Assembly: GCA_963923455.1 (NCBI GenBank)
Contig: CAWULT010000057.1
Span: forward strand, 1 to 28,268
DNA: 28,268 nucleotides
Reading direction: 5' to 3'
Source: CAWULT01 sp963923455
GTDB taxonomy: Bacteria; Acidobacteriota; Vicinamibacteria; Vicinamibacterales; UBA2999
The stretch's first letter is position 1. Every line of letters starts with the position of its first letter. Under the pieces are notes generated by a model. The model was not told the origin of the DNA. It saw only the letters and a program-made list of their open reading frames with translations, and made no database searches. Below are positions 8,981 to 16,092 of this stretch, piece by piece. Made by a program: the position numbers and the translations under genes.

Positions 8981-9838
8981 TCAGGCGGCGTCGCGGACGT
9001 GTCGGAAGCACGCGATCGTCAGGATCGCGGCGGTGCCCAGGCCGGCGGCGAACGCGACGGCGAGCGCCGGCTCGACCGCGAGACCGGCCTGGCGGGCCAG
9101 GACGGTCCCGGTCACCAGCGTCAGGAACGTACCGGTCGTCTTCGCGAGCAGGATGGCGGCGAGCGGATAGCCCAGCGGATCGCGACGGGACAGCCAGCGG
9201 CTGCCGAACAGGAGCAGCGGTAGCAGCACGATGCCGTCGACCGAGGTGACCGCCTGGTCGAGCAAGTCACCGCCAGAGGCCTCAGCAGGGTCGGCGACGA
9301 TGAGCAGCAGCCACAGGCATGCGAAGAACACGCCCGTCAGCGCCAGGAAGGCGCCAATGGTCCTCACCGGGAACCCTGCGGCGATGTGCGCAGGCACGGC
9401 GTCGAAGTCGAGCGCGAAGATGAGCGCCACCGTGCCGTAGAGGCCCGCGGCCACGATGGCCACGTACACGGGGTAGAGCGGGGTGATCGCGGCGCCGACG
9501 ACGTAGCCGTAGTACGAGTACGCCAGGTAGAACAGCGCGGCCATCCACGACAGGAGCGCCCGCGTCGATCCGCGTCGAGCGCGTGCCGCCGACAGTACGA
9601 GCGCGGGCACCGCCACGGCGAGCGCGATGAGGTCGCGTGCGACGAGCGCGGTGCTGACCCGGGGGTCGGCGCTGTACCCGCCGGAGCCGGAGAGCAGCAC
9701 CCCCGCGACCGCCGTGATCGTGACGAGCCCGGCCACCAGCCACGTCGCCGCGTGGGCCACGGCGACGTCGCGGATGACGGGGCGCCAGCGACGGGCTGCG
9801 GGCAGGTGCTGCACGGCGGGTCTCGCGGTCGCCACCAC
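8981..9838 (-). CDS. multi-pass integral membrane protein, unknown function
   Basis: 285 aa from GTG 9838. About seven to eight hydrophobic segments are visible, including AATWLVAGLVTITAVAGVLL, LIALAVAVPALVLSA, YYGYVVGAAITPLYPVYVAI, TIGAFLALTGVFFACLWLLL, VDGIVLLPLLLFG and YPLAAILLAKTTGTFLTLV. No catalytic motif was recognised. The frame stays open to a GTG at 9883, but AGGAG lies 5 nt before GTG 9838 and a sigma-54-type promoter at 9860-9875 sits inside the longer version, so the shorter start is preferred. A second in-frame GTG follows immediately. It is convergent with nothing and is followed by a hairpin. The promoter type links it to the stress genes to its right. Confidence 0.75.
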   Translation of the reverse strand: MVATARPAVQHLPAARRWRPVIRDVAVAHAATWLVAGLVTITAVAGVLLSGSGGYSADPRVSTALVARDLIALAVAVPALVLSAARARRGSTRALLSWMAALFYLAYSYYGYVVGAAITPLYPVYVAIVAAGLYGTVALIFALDFDAVPAHIAAGFPVRTIGAFLALTGVFFACLWLLLIVADPAEASGGDLLDQAVTSVDGIVLLPLLLFGSRWLSRRDPLGYPLAAILLAKTTGTFLTLVTGTVLARQAGLAVEPALAVAFAAGLGTAAILTIACFRHVRDAA

Positions 9839-9859
9839 TCGGACTCCTGTCCGCCAGAT

Positions 9860-9875
9860 TGCAAGGGGCTCGCCA
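9860..9875 (-). promoter_or_regulatory. sigma-54 -24/-12 promoter for the membrane protein gene
   Basis: Minus strand TGGCGAG-CCCC-TTGCA: 10 of 12 positions of TGGCACG-N4-TTGCW with GG and GC exactly 10 nt apart. Predicted start of transcription is about 9849, just before AGGAG and the GTG at 9838. Confidence 0.6.
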
Positions 9876-9985
9876 CTGCTCACCGGCTGTCTCGCTAGTG
9901 CGCGTGGGCGGTCGAGGCTGGCCGGGCCGGGCTCAGCGAGGCCATCGGCGGGAATATTGCCGGCCCGGTGCGGAGGATTCCGGCG

Positions 9986-10594
9986 TCACGGCGTCGTCAC
10001 GTGCTCCTCGAAGTGATAGGCGAGGTGAAGGCCGAATACGCCCGCGGTGCGGGTCGCGGCGCCGCCGCGCACGAACAGCAGGCGGACGTCGGGACGAAGC
10101 GCCAGGTGCCGCCGGACGTAGATGTCCACGCCGGCGCCGGCGGCCGAGACGACGTCGTCGAAGGTCGCATGGGTCTGCGGGCCCGCCAGTGGGCCCAGCC
10201 GGGCCCGGTAGAACGACGGCAGGTTCGCGTTCGAGGTCTCCACCGTGGCCCGGTGGAACCCGACGCCCGCCGACACGAACGGCACCACCGTTCCGGGTCC
10301 GGTGACGTTGACGCGGACGCCGATCAGGGCAGCGAAGGCGTCGACGCCGTGCACGCGCGTCGTCCACACGCCGGAGCCCTCGATCGTCAGGTGGGGCAGG
10401 AGTTCCCAGCCGATGGACGCCCCGGTGGCCCCGCCGGTCCCCGACGACGTCGTGGCGCCGGCGAACCCGGCAAGTGCGGTGCCCTGTCGCCACTCGCCGG
10501 GCTGGAGCACCTGGGCGAGCGCGGTCGAGCGGCAGGCCACGAGCAGCAGCAGCGCGACGCGCACACTGGTTCGGACGGAGAATGAGACGTTCAT
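9986..10594 (-). CDS. small outer-membrane beta-barrel-like protein
   Basis: 202 aa from ATG 10594, with GAGGT 5 nt upstream. The longer open frame is rejected because a sigma-54-type promoter lies within it. Signal peptide at 1-28 (VRVALLLLVACRSTALAQ). The mature protein is rich in alternating beta strands with Gly/aromatic turns (GASIGWELLPHLTIEGSGVW, VVPFVSAGVGFHRATVE, GAGVDIYVRRHLALRPDVRLLF) and ends GVFGLHLAYHFEEHVTTP, as expected for an OmpA/OmpW-type eight-stranded barrel. Specific role unknown. It is transcribed divergently from the fused kinase gene. Confidence 0.75.
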   Translation of the reverse strand: MNVSFSVRTSVRVALLLLVACRSTALAQVLQPGEWRQGTALAGFAGATTSSGTGGATGASIGWELLPHLTIEGSGVWTTRVHGVDAFAALIGVRVNVTGPGTVVPFVSAGVGFHRATVETSNANLPSFYRARLGPLAGPQTHATFDDVVSAAGAGVDIYVRRHLALRPDVRLLFVRGGAATRTAGVFGLHLAYHFEEHVTTP

Positions 10595-10628
10595 CTGCAC
10601 CTCGCTGGATGAGTTCCGTCCGGAGTGG

Positions 10629-10644
10629 TGCAAGCGCCGATCCA
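10629..10644 (-). promoter_or_regulatory. sigma-54 -24/-12 promoter for the beta-barrel gene
   Basis: Minus strand TGGATCG-GCGC-TTGCA: 10 of 12 consensus positions, GG-N10-GC spacing exact. Predicted transcription start is about 10618, giving a leader of about 24 nt with GAGGT before the ATG at 10594. Confidence 0.6.
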
Positions 10645-10697
10645 GGGCTCCGCGAGGGTGGCGGAAGCCAGACTGGCGCCCGAGCGGGGGGACGTCC

Positions 10698-12281
10698 ATG
10701 GACCAGGCCGAAGTGATCGCGTGTCTCGAGGCGCCGACGTCGCACGGTGGCGTCGCCGTGCAGCGGATCGACACGCACGCCTCCGTCGTGTTCCTCGCGG
10801 GGCCGCGGGCGTGGAAGCTGAAGCGGGCGGTCCGCTACGACTACCTCGACTTCTCGACGGTGGAGCGCCGTCGGGCGGCGTGCGAGGCCGAGGTGCGGCT
10901 CAATCGACGCACCGCGCCCGCGCTCTATCACGGCGTCGTCGCCGTGACGCGGGAGCTCGACGGACGGCTGCGGCTCGGGGGCGGCGGCGTCCCGGTCGAC
11001 TGGGTGATCGAAATGGGCCGGTTCGACCAGGAGGCGCTGCTGGACCGTCAGGCGGCGCGCGGCGCCCTCGCGTTCGACCTGATGGAGCCGCTGGCCGCCG
11101 CCATCGCGCGCTTCCATCGGGACGCCGAGGTTCGCCACGACCATGGCGGTGCCGCGGCGATGACGTGGGTCGTCGAGGGCAACCGCGCCGGCTTCGCCGA
11201 ACATGGGGCGGGCGTGCTGCCGCCCGACCGCTGTGCCGCGTTGACGGACGCCTCGCTCGCGGCCATCGACCGCCTGCGCGCCCGGATCGAGGCCCGCCGG
11301 GACGGCGGCTTCGTGCGTCACTGTCACGGTGACCTGCACCTGCGGAACATCGTCGTACTCGACGGGGCGCCGACGCTGTTCGACGCGGTCGAGTTCAACG
11401 ACGAACTCGCCTGCATCGATGTCTGGTACGACCTGGCGTTCCTGCTGATGGACCTGTGGCAGCACCGCCTGCCCCTGCACGCGCACGCGGTGTTCAACGA
11501 CTACCTCGCGGCGACGGGGGACGCCGCCGGGCTCGCGCTGCTGCCGCTCTATCTCTCGTGCCGCGCGGCGGTCCGGGCCAAGGTCGCCGCGACGGCGGCG
11601 CGCCTCCAGGCCGATGGCGCGGCGCGCGCCGCCCAGGAGGCCCTGGCCCGCGACTACCTCGCCATGGCCGCACGGCTGCTGGGGCCGCCGGCCGCCGCGC
11701 TCCTGGCCGTGGGCGGGTTGTCGGGCTCCGGCAAGTCGACGCTCGCGCGCGCGCTCGCGCCGCGGGTCGGCCCCGTGCCGGGGGCCTGCCTGGTGAGAAA
11801 CGACGTCGTCCGCAAGGCGCTGGCCGGCGTGTCGCCGCTGACGCGGCTCGGCCCCGAGCACTACACGGCCGAGGTGTCGGCGCGCGTGTACTCGACCGTG
11901 GCCGAGCGGGCCGCGCTGGCGCTGCGGGCCGGGCACACGGTGGTCGTCGACGGCGTGTTCGCGCGCGCGTCCGACCGCGAGGCGATCGCACGGGTTGCCG
12001 CCGACTGCGGCGTGCCGTTCGCCGGCATCTGGCTCGATGCGCCGGCCGAGACGCTGCTGGCCCGCGCGCGCGCGCGGCAGCGCGACGCGTCCGACGCGGA
12101 CGAGGCGGTCGTCCGGGCGCAGTTGTCGCAGGCCATCGGCTCGCAGGCCTGGCACCGGGTCGATGCCTCCGGAACGCCGGAGTCGGCGCTGCGCGAGGCA
12201 CTCGCCCTGCTTGCGCGGGTGCGGCCGGAGTCGCTGCGGGAGGACGACGGAGACACCAGCAGGGCGTTGAAGGTCGATTGA
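10698..12281 (+). CDS. fused aminoglycoside-phosphotransferase-like and AAA_33 P-loop kinase
   Basis: 527 aa. The N-terminal APH-like domain has CHGDLHLRNIVV (Brenner catalytic loop, about 209-220) and FDAVEFND (metal-binding loop, 228-235). The C-terminal P-loop domain has Walker A GGLSGSGKST (339-348), RNDVVRK and VVVDGVF, as in zeta-toxin/AAA_33 kinases. This is the COG2187-COG0645 fusion; the mycobacterial relative Rv2004c belongs to the DosR dormancy regulon. Substrate is unknown for the family, and there is no reason to call it a resistance gene. ATG 10698 is chosen because GGGGGGA precedes it; the frame is open far upstream without protein-like sequence. No strong sigma-54 site was found on its strand, only a poor GG-N10-GC match at about 10622. 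Confidence 0.88.
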   Translation: MDQAEVIACLEAPTSHGGVAVQRIDTHASVVFLAGPRAWKLKRAVRYDYLDFSTVERRRAACEAEVRLNRRTAPALYHGVVAVTRELDGRLRLGGGGVPVDWVIEMGRFDQEALLDRQAARGALAFDLMEPLAAAIARFHRDAEVRHDHGGAAAMTWVVEGNRAGFAEHGAGVLPPDRCAALTDASLAAIDRLRARIEARRDGGFVRHCHGDLHLRNIVVLDGAPTLFDAVEFNDELACIDVWYDLAFLLMDLWQHRLPLHAHAVFNDYLAATGDAAGLALLPLYLSCRAAVRAKVAATAARLQADGAARAAQEALARDYLAMAARLLGPPAAALLAVGGLSGSGKSTLARALAPRVGPVPGACLVRNDVVRKALAGVSPLTRLGPEHYTAEVSARVYSTVAERAALALRAGHTVVVDGVFARASDREAIARVAADCGVPFAGIWLDAPAETLLARARARQRDASDADEAVVRAQLSQAIGSQAWHRVDASGTPESALREALALLARVRPESLREDDGDTSRALKVD

Positions 12282-12304
12282 GGCCGGTTCCACGGCGCGC
12301 ACGA

Positions 12305-12320
12305 GGGCACGAGCCTTGCT
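12305..12320 (+). promoter_or_regulatory. sigma-54 -24/-12 promoter for the PEGA protein gene
   Basis: GGGCACG-AGCC-TTGCT: 11 of 12 positions of TGGCACG-N4-TTGCW, only the first T differing, with exact GG-N10-GC spacing. It is the best match in the window. Predicted start about 12331, 53 nt before the ATG at 12384. Confidence 0.68.
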
Positions 12321-12383
12321 GACTCGACTGGTGACGCATGCGGAGTGTCCTCGCCAGCCGACACGTCGCCAGGGAGTGAGTAC

Positions 12384-13292
12384 ATGTCTCGACGCAACAG
12401 GACGACGGCCATCCTTCTCACGCTGCTGCTGATCCCGCTGCTCCTCGCCACCGGCGAAGCGGCACAGGGCCGGGGCGGCGGTGGACGCCAGGCCCAGCCT
12501 CGCTCGGGCCCATCGCCTGCGGCGCCGGGCGGCGGCGGGCCGGTCAGGCCGGTCGGAGGCGCGCGGACGACGGTCTTCGTGGGCGGGTACTTCTACGACC
12601 CGTTCTTCGGGCCCTATCCGTGGTGGCCCCGCACCGCGTATCCGTACGGCTACTTCCCGATCTTCGACAACACCGCCGACGTTCGCCTGCAGGTGAGGCC
12701 GCGGGACGCTCAGGTGTACGTGGACGGCTTCTACGCCGGCATCGTGGACGACTTCGATGGTGCGTTCCAGCGCCTGAACCTGCCGCCCGGTGGTCACACC
12801 ATCGCGCTCTACCTCGACGGCTATCGCACCATCCGCCACAACCTCTACCTGCGGCCGGGGTCGACGACGAAGATCCACGACGACATGGAGCGGCTGCCAG
12901 CGGGCGCGGTCAGCGACCTGCCGCCCGTGGCGCCGCCGGTGCCGCCGCCGCCGGCGGGGTCGTTCTCCGGCCCACGCACTCCGCCCCGTCGCCCGCTGCC
13001 GCCGGTTGCACGGCCGGAGCCGCTACCCGAGCCGGGGCCTGGGCGTCCCGAGGTCGGGCCGGTCGCGGGTTTCGGCACGCTCGTCATCCGCGTGCAGCCG
13101 GCCAACGCCGATGTGTGGGTCGACGGCGACCGGTGGGAGAGCTCCGACGACGGACAGTTCGAACTGCACCTGCCACCGGGGCGCCATCGGGTCGAAGTGG
13201 CGCGGCCCGGCTTCCGCCGGTTCGCGACCGACGTCGAGGTGCGGGACGGGGAGTCGACGCCGCTCAACGTCAGCCTGGCAGGAGAGCGCTAG
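12384..13292 (+). CDS. exported protein with two PEGA domains
   Basis: 302 aa from ATG 12384, with AGGGAG 7 nt upstream; the frame also opens at GTG 12345. Signal peptide at 1-27 (TAILLTLLLIPLLLATGEAAQ), then a Gly/Pro linker and an aromatic stretch (VGGYFYDPFFGPYPWWP). The first PEGA domain is at about 98-170 (VRLQVRPRDAQVYVDGFYAG, LNLPPGGHTIALYLDGYR). A Pro-rich linker follows, then a second PEGA domain at about 227-300 (LVIRVQPANADVWVDGDRWE, LPPGRHRVEVARPGFRRF). PEGA domains are beta-rich modules of cell-surface and S-layer-type proteins. Envelope attachment or stress-related surface change is inferred from its promoter and neighbours. Confidence 0.85.
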   Translation: MSRRNRTTAILLTLLLIPLLLATGEAAQGRGGGGRQAQPRSGPSPAAPGGGGPVRPVGGARTTVFVGGYFYDPFFGPYPWWPRTAYPYGYFPIFDNTADVRLQVRPRDAQVYVDGFYAGIVDDFDGAFQRLNLPPGGHTIALYLDGYRTIRHNLYLRPGSTTKIHDDMERLPAGAVSDLPPVAPPVPPPPAGSFSGPRTPPRRPLPPVARPEPLPEPGPGRPEVGPVAGFGTLVIRVQPANADVWVDGDRWESSDDGQFELHLPPGRHRVEVARPGFRRFATDVEVRDGESTPLNVSLAGER

Positions 13293-13381
13293 CGGGTTGG
13301 AAATGCGCCGCGGTCTGCGGGATTCTCCCCGCGGGCCGCGGCGTTCGCGTCCCGGGCGGGCCGCGTCGCCGGTCATGTGGC

Positions 13382-13397
13382 CGGAACGCGCTTTGCG
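13382..13397 (+). promoter_or_regulatory. probable sigma-54 -24/-12 promoter for hsp20
   Basis: CGGAACG-CGCT-TTGCG: 9 of 12 consensus positions with exact GG-N10-GC spacing. Predicted start about 13408, directly before the inverted repeat in the leader. Weaker than the other sites in this region. Confidence 0.4.
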
Positions 13398-13410
13398 TAG
13401 AACTCGGGTG

Positions 13411-13431
13411 TCGTGAGCGTGGGGCTCACGA
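13411..13431 (+). promoter_or_regulatory. perfect inverted repeat in the hsp20 leader
   Basis: TCGTGAGC (13411-13418) and GCTCACGA (13424-13431) around a 5-nt loop, ending 8 nt before the AGGAGG ribosome-binding site (about 13440). It could be a 5' stem-loop stabilising the mRNA or a repressor operator. It matches neither CIRCE nor the HAIR consensus, and it does not include the ribosome-binding site as a simple thermometer would. Confidence 0.5.
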
Positions 13432-13452
13432 ACTGGAGTAGGAGGGACGCAG

Positions 13453-13950
13453 ATGTCCGTCAAGAAAGACACCGCCCAGACGGCTGGCTTGGCCACGCGA
13501 GATCCCTTTGCCCTGCTGCGCGAGATGACGACCGGCTTCGATCGGTTCTTCGATCAGCCCGGTTGGCCGTTCACGATGCCGGCGTTCAGGGGGCTCCGCG
13601 AGGGGGGTTGGACACCCGGCATCGACGTCTTCGAGAAGGACGGCCGCCTGGTCACGAAGGTGGACCTGCCCGGCGTGAAGAAAGAGGACGTCAAGGTCGA
13701 GGTCACCGACGGGCACTTGTCGATCTCGGGCGAGCGCCGGAGCGAGGCCGAGGAGAAGAAGGATCAGTACTACCGCCTCGAGCGCCATTACGGGAGCTTC
13801 TCCCGCACGGTGCCGCTGCCCGACGGCGTGAAGCTCGACGACGTGAAGGCGACCTTCGCGGACGGCGTGCTGGAGGTGAGCGTGCCGTTGCCGACACGGC
13901 CCGACTCGAAGGTTCGCAAGGTCGAGATCGAGGGCAAGGCCGCGTCGTAG
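13453..13950 (+). CDS. Hsp20/alpha-crystallin small heat-shock protein
   Basis: 165 aa, a usual length. ATP-independent holdase that binds unfolding proteins in the cytoplasm. The N-terminus (DPFALLREMTTGFDRFFDQP) is the typical amphipathic arm. The alpha-crystallin domain runs from about 54 to 150 (WTPGIDVFEKDGRLVTKVDL, PGVKKEDVKVEV, YGSFSRTVPLP) and ends with the hallmark ATFADGVLEVSVPLP. No clear IxI motif is seen in the tail (VRKVEIEGKAAS). A strong AGGAGG lies 6 nt before the ATG. It is followed by a terminator-like hairpin, so it is probably monocistronic. Confidence 0.97.
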   Translation: MSVKKDTAQTAGLATRDPFALLREMTTGFDRFFDQPGWPFTMPAFRGLREGGWTPGIDVFEKDGRLVTKVDLPGVKKEDVKVEVTDGHLSISGERRSEAEEKKDQYYRLERHYGSFSRTVPLPDGVKLDDVKATFADGVLEVSVPLPTRPDSKVRKVEIEGKAAS

Positions 13951-13965
13951 CCGCCGAGTCGTCGT

Positions 13966-13991
13966 GGCCCGCCCGGCGAGTCGGGCGGGCC
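13966..13991 (+). terminator. strong GC hairpin between hsp20 and the exporter operon
   Basis: GGCCCGCCCG (13966-13975) and CGGGCGGGCC (13982-13991) form a perfect 10-bp stem with a 6-nt loop, 16 nt after the hsp20 stop. No U-run follows, as is usual in high-GC genomes. It probably separates hsp20 from the MacA-like gene. Confidence 0.6.
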
Positions 13992-14013
13992 CGGGCCGGC
14001 CGAGGTTCCGAAC

Positions 14014-15321
14014 ATGAGCCGCCGTCTGGTGTGGGGGATCGTGGCCGTCGGCGCCGCCGCCTTGGGCACCTGGTACTACTTGGGCTCGACGGCGGCCGGG
14101 CAGGCACCCACGGTGGCCACTGCCGCCGTGACGCGCGGCGACGTCGTCGACACGGTCGAGGCGACGGGGACGCTGCAGGCCGTCACCACGGTGCAGGTCG
14201 GGACTCAGGTGTCGGGCACCATCAAGGCGCTGCGCGCGGACTTCAACGACCGCGTCCGTCGCGGCCAGGTCGTCGCCGAGCTGGAGCCGAGCCTGTTCGA
14301 GACACAGGTCGAGCAGGCCAAGGCCACGGTGTTGCGCCTGCAGGCCGACGCCGAGCGCAGCGCGGTCCAGCTCAGCGACGCGCAGGCCAAGCTGCGGCGG
14401 GCCCGCGAGCTGGCTGCGCAGCAGCTCATCTCCGTCACCGATCTCGAGGCGGCCGAGGTGGCCATGCGGTCGGCCGACGCGGCGTTGCGGTCGGCCGATG
14501 CCCAGGTGGTGCAGGCCAAGGCGTCGCTGAACCAGGCCCAGGTCAACCTCGATCACACCATCATCACCGCGCCGATCGACGGCATCGTCGTGTCGCGCAA
14601 CGTCGACGTCGGGCAGACCGTGGCCGCCAGCATGCAGGCGCCGACCCTCTTCGTGATCGCGCGCGACCTGACGCGCATGCAGGTCAACGCCAGCATTTCC
14701 GAAGCCGACATCGGGCGGATCCTGTCGGGCCAGCCCGTCTCGTTCCGCGTGGACGCCTACCCGGGCCGCGCCTTCACCGGGAAGGTGTCGCAGGTGCGCC
14801 TCGACCCGGTGGTCACACAGAACGTCGTCAGCTACATCACCGTGATCGACGTGGCCAATCGCGACCTCGCGCTCAAGCCCGGCATGACGGCCACCGTGAC
14901 CGTCGAGATCGCCCGGGCGTCGAACGTGCTGCGCGTGCCAGCCGCTGCGCTGCGCGTGCGGCCGTCCGCCGACGTGCTCGCTCGCCTCGGGGTCGTGCCC
15001 GCCGAGGGGCGGGAGGCGACGCCCGCGGGACAGGGCGCCACGGCAGGCGGCCGCCAGGGCCGGGAGGGCGCCGCGCCGCGCGCGGCTGGGCCGGCGCGCG
15101 TGTGGGTGCGGGCGCAGGAGCGCCTGACGAGCGTTCCGGTTCAGACGGGCATCAGCGACGGAACGCTCACCGCCATCGTCGGCGGGCCGCTCGAGGAGGG
15201 CGCGCAGGTGGTGACGAGCGTGTCGAACGGCGAGGCGGCCCGCACCCAGACGAGTTCGCCGCTGCTGCCATTCGGCGGCCGCCTGCCGGGCGGGCGGGGC
15301 GGGGGAGGAGGCCCGCGGTGA
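14014..15321 (+). CDS. MacA-type periplasmic adaptor (membrane fusion protein) of an ABC exporter
   Basis: 435 aa. A membrane anchor is at about 4-24 (LVWGIVAVGAAALGTWYYLG). The lipoyl half GTLQAVTTVQVGTQVSGTIK is followed by a long coiled-coil hairpin (about 90-185, QVEQAKATVLRLQADAERSA to AKASLNQAQVNLDHT), the second lipoyl half TIITAPIDGIVVSRNVDVGQ, then beta-barrel and membrane-proximal domains. The C-terminus is Gly-rich. It bridges the inner-membrane ABC transporter and an outer-membrane channel, which is not encoded here. The stop overlaps the GTG of the ATPase gene by 4 nt (GTGA), showing translational coupling. Substrate (macrolide, peptide, lipid or siderophore) is not deducible. 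Confidence 0.92.
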   Translation: MSRRLVWGIVAVGAAALGTWYYLGSTAAGQAPTVATAAVTRGDVVDTVEATGTLQAVTTVQVGTQVSGTIKALRADFNDRVRRGQVVAELEPSLFETQVEQAKATVLRLQADAERSAVQLSDAQAKLRRARELAAQQLISVTDLEAAEVAMRSADAALRSADAQVVQAKASLNQAQVNLDHTIITAPIDGIVVSRNVDVGQTVAASMQAPTLFVIARDLTRMQVNASISEADIGRILSGQPVSFRVDAYPGRAFTGKVSQVRLDPVVTQNVVSYITVIDVANRDLALKPGMTATVTVEIARASNVLRVPAAALRVRPSADVLARLGVVPAEGREATPAGQGATAGGRQGREGAAPRAAGPARVWVRAQERLTSVPVQTGISDGTLTAIVGGPLEEGAQVVTSVSNGEAARTQTSSPLLPFGGRLPGGRGGGGGPR

Positions 15322-16085
15322 GCGAGCCGCTCATCCGCGTGCGCGACCTGGTGCGGACCTACCGCGTCGGCGACGTGGACGTGCAGGCGCTGCGCGGCGT
15401 CTCCCTCGACGTGGAGCCCGGCGAGTTCGTCGCCCTGACCGGTCCGTCGGGATCGGGCAAGTCCACGTTCATGCACCTGCTGGGCTGCCTCGACACGCCG
15501 ACGTCGGGCAGCTACGCGCTCAACGGGCGCGACGTGTCGGGCCTGTCACGCCGCGCGCTCGCGGGCGTTCGCAACCGCGAGATCGGGTTCGTGTTCCAGG
15601 GGTTCAACCTGCTGCCGCGGACCACCGCGGTGGAGAACGTGGAACTGCCACTCGTCTACCGGCCCGGGATGACCGCGGCCGCGCGTCGGGCAAAGGCCGT
15701 CGCGGCGCTGGAGGCCGTGGGCCTCGGCGACCGGCTCGGCCATCACCCGAATCAGATGTCCGGCGGCCAGCAGCAGCGCACGGCCATTGCCCGCGCCCTG
15801 GTCAACGATCCGATCCTGCTGCTCGCCGACGAGCCCACGGGGAACCTCGACTCCCGCACGAGCATCGAGGTCATGGGCCTGTTCCAGGGCCTGAACCGCT
15901 CGCGCGGCCTGACGATCCTGCTGGTCACCCACGAGCACGAGATCGCCGAGTTCGCGGGGCGGGTGGTGGCCTTCCGCGACGGGCGCGTGCGTCTCGACCG
16001 GCGCGTGGCGCACCCCCAGACTGCCGAGGCCGCGCTGCGCGCGCTCGCGGCGCAGCCGGATCTGGACGTCGCGGCGCCCGCCTGA
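15318..16085 (+). CDS. MacB/LolD-type ABC transporter ATP-binding protein
   Basis: 255 aa from the GTG overlapping the previous stop. Walker A GPSGSGKST (42-50), Q-loop VFQGFNLLPR, signature MSGGQQQRTAIARALV, Walker B ILLLADEPTGNLDS, and H-loop LLVTHEHEIAEFA. The sequence is typical of the MacB subclass, which acts as a mechanotransmission exporter rather than a classical transporter. In E. coli MacB the ATPase and permease are one chain; here they are two. It lies 7 nt before the permease ATG. Confidence 0.95.
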   Translation: MSEPLIRVRDLVRTYRVGDVDVQALRGVSLDVEPGEFVALTGPSGSGKSTFMHLLGCLDTPTSGSYALNGRDVSGLSRRALAGVRNREIGFVFQGFNLLPRTTAVENVELPLVYRPGMTAAARRAKAVAALEAVGLGDRLGHHPNQMSGGQQQRTAIARALVNDPILLLADEPTGNLDSRTSIEVMGLFQGLNRSRGLTILLVTHEHEIAEFAGRVVAFRDGRVRLDRRVAHPQTAEAALRALAAQPDLDVAAPA

Positions 16086-16092
16086 GCACGCC

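Noticed and set aside
10621..10637. Plus-strand sigma-54 site for the fused kinase gene
   Set aside because: Only the GG and GC positions and a few others match (about 5 of 12), no better than chance.
10698..12281. Aminoglycoside resistance gene
   Set aside because: The APH-like fold is fused to a P-loop kinase and sits among stress genes; this fusion family is not known for resistance.
9933..12878. 981-aa open frame on the minus strand
   Set aside because: Arg/Pro/Ala-rich shadow antisense to the kinase and PEGA genes, with no domain-like sequence; typical of high-GC DNA.
13413..15317. Open frame fused upstream of the MacB ATPase
   Set aside because: It runs antiphase through hsp20 and the adaptor gene; protein-like sequence begins only at GTG 15318.
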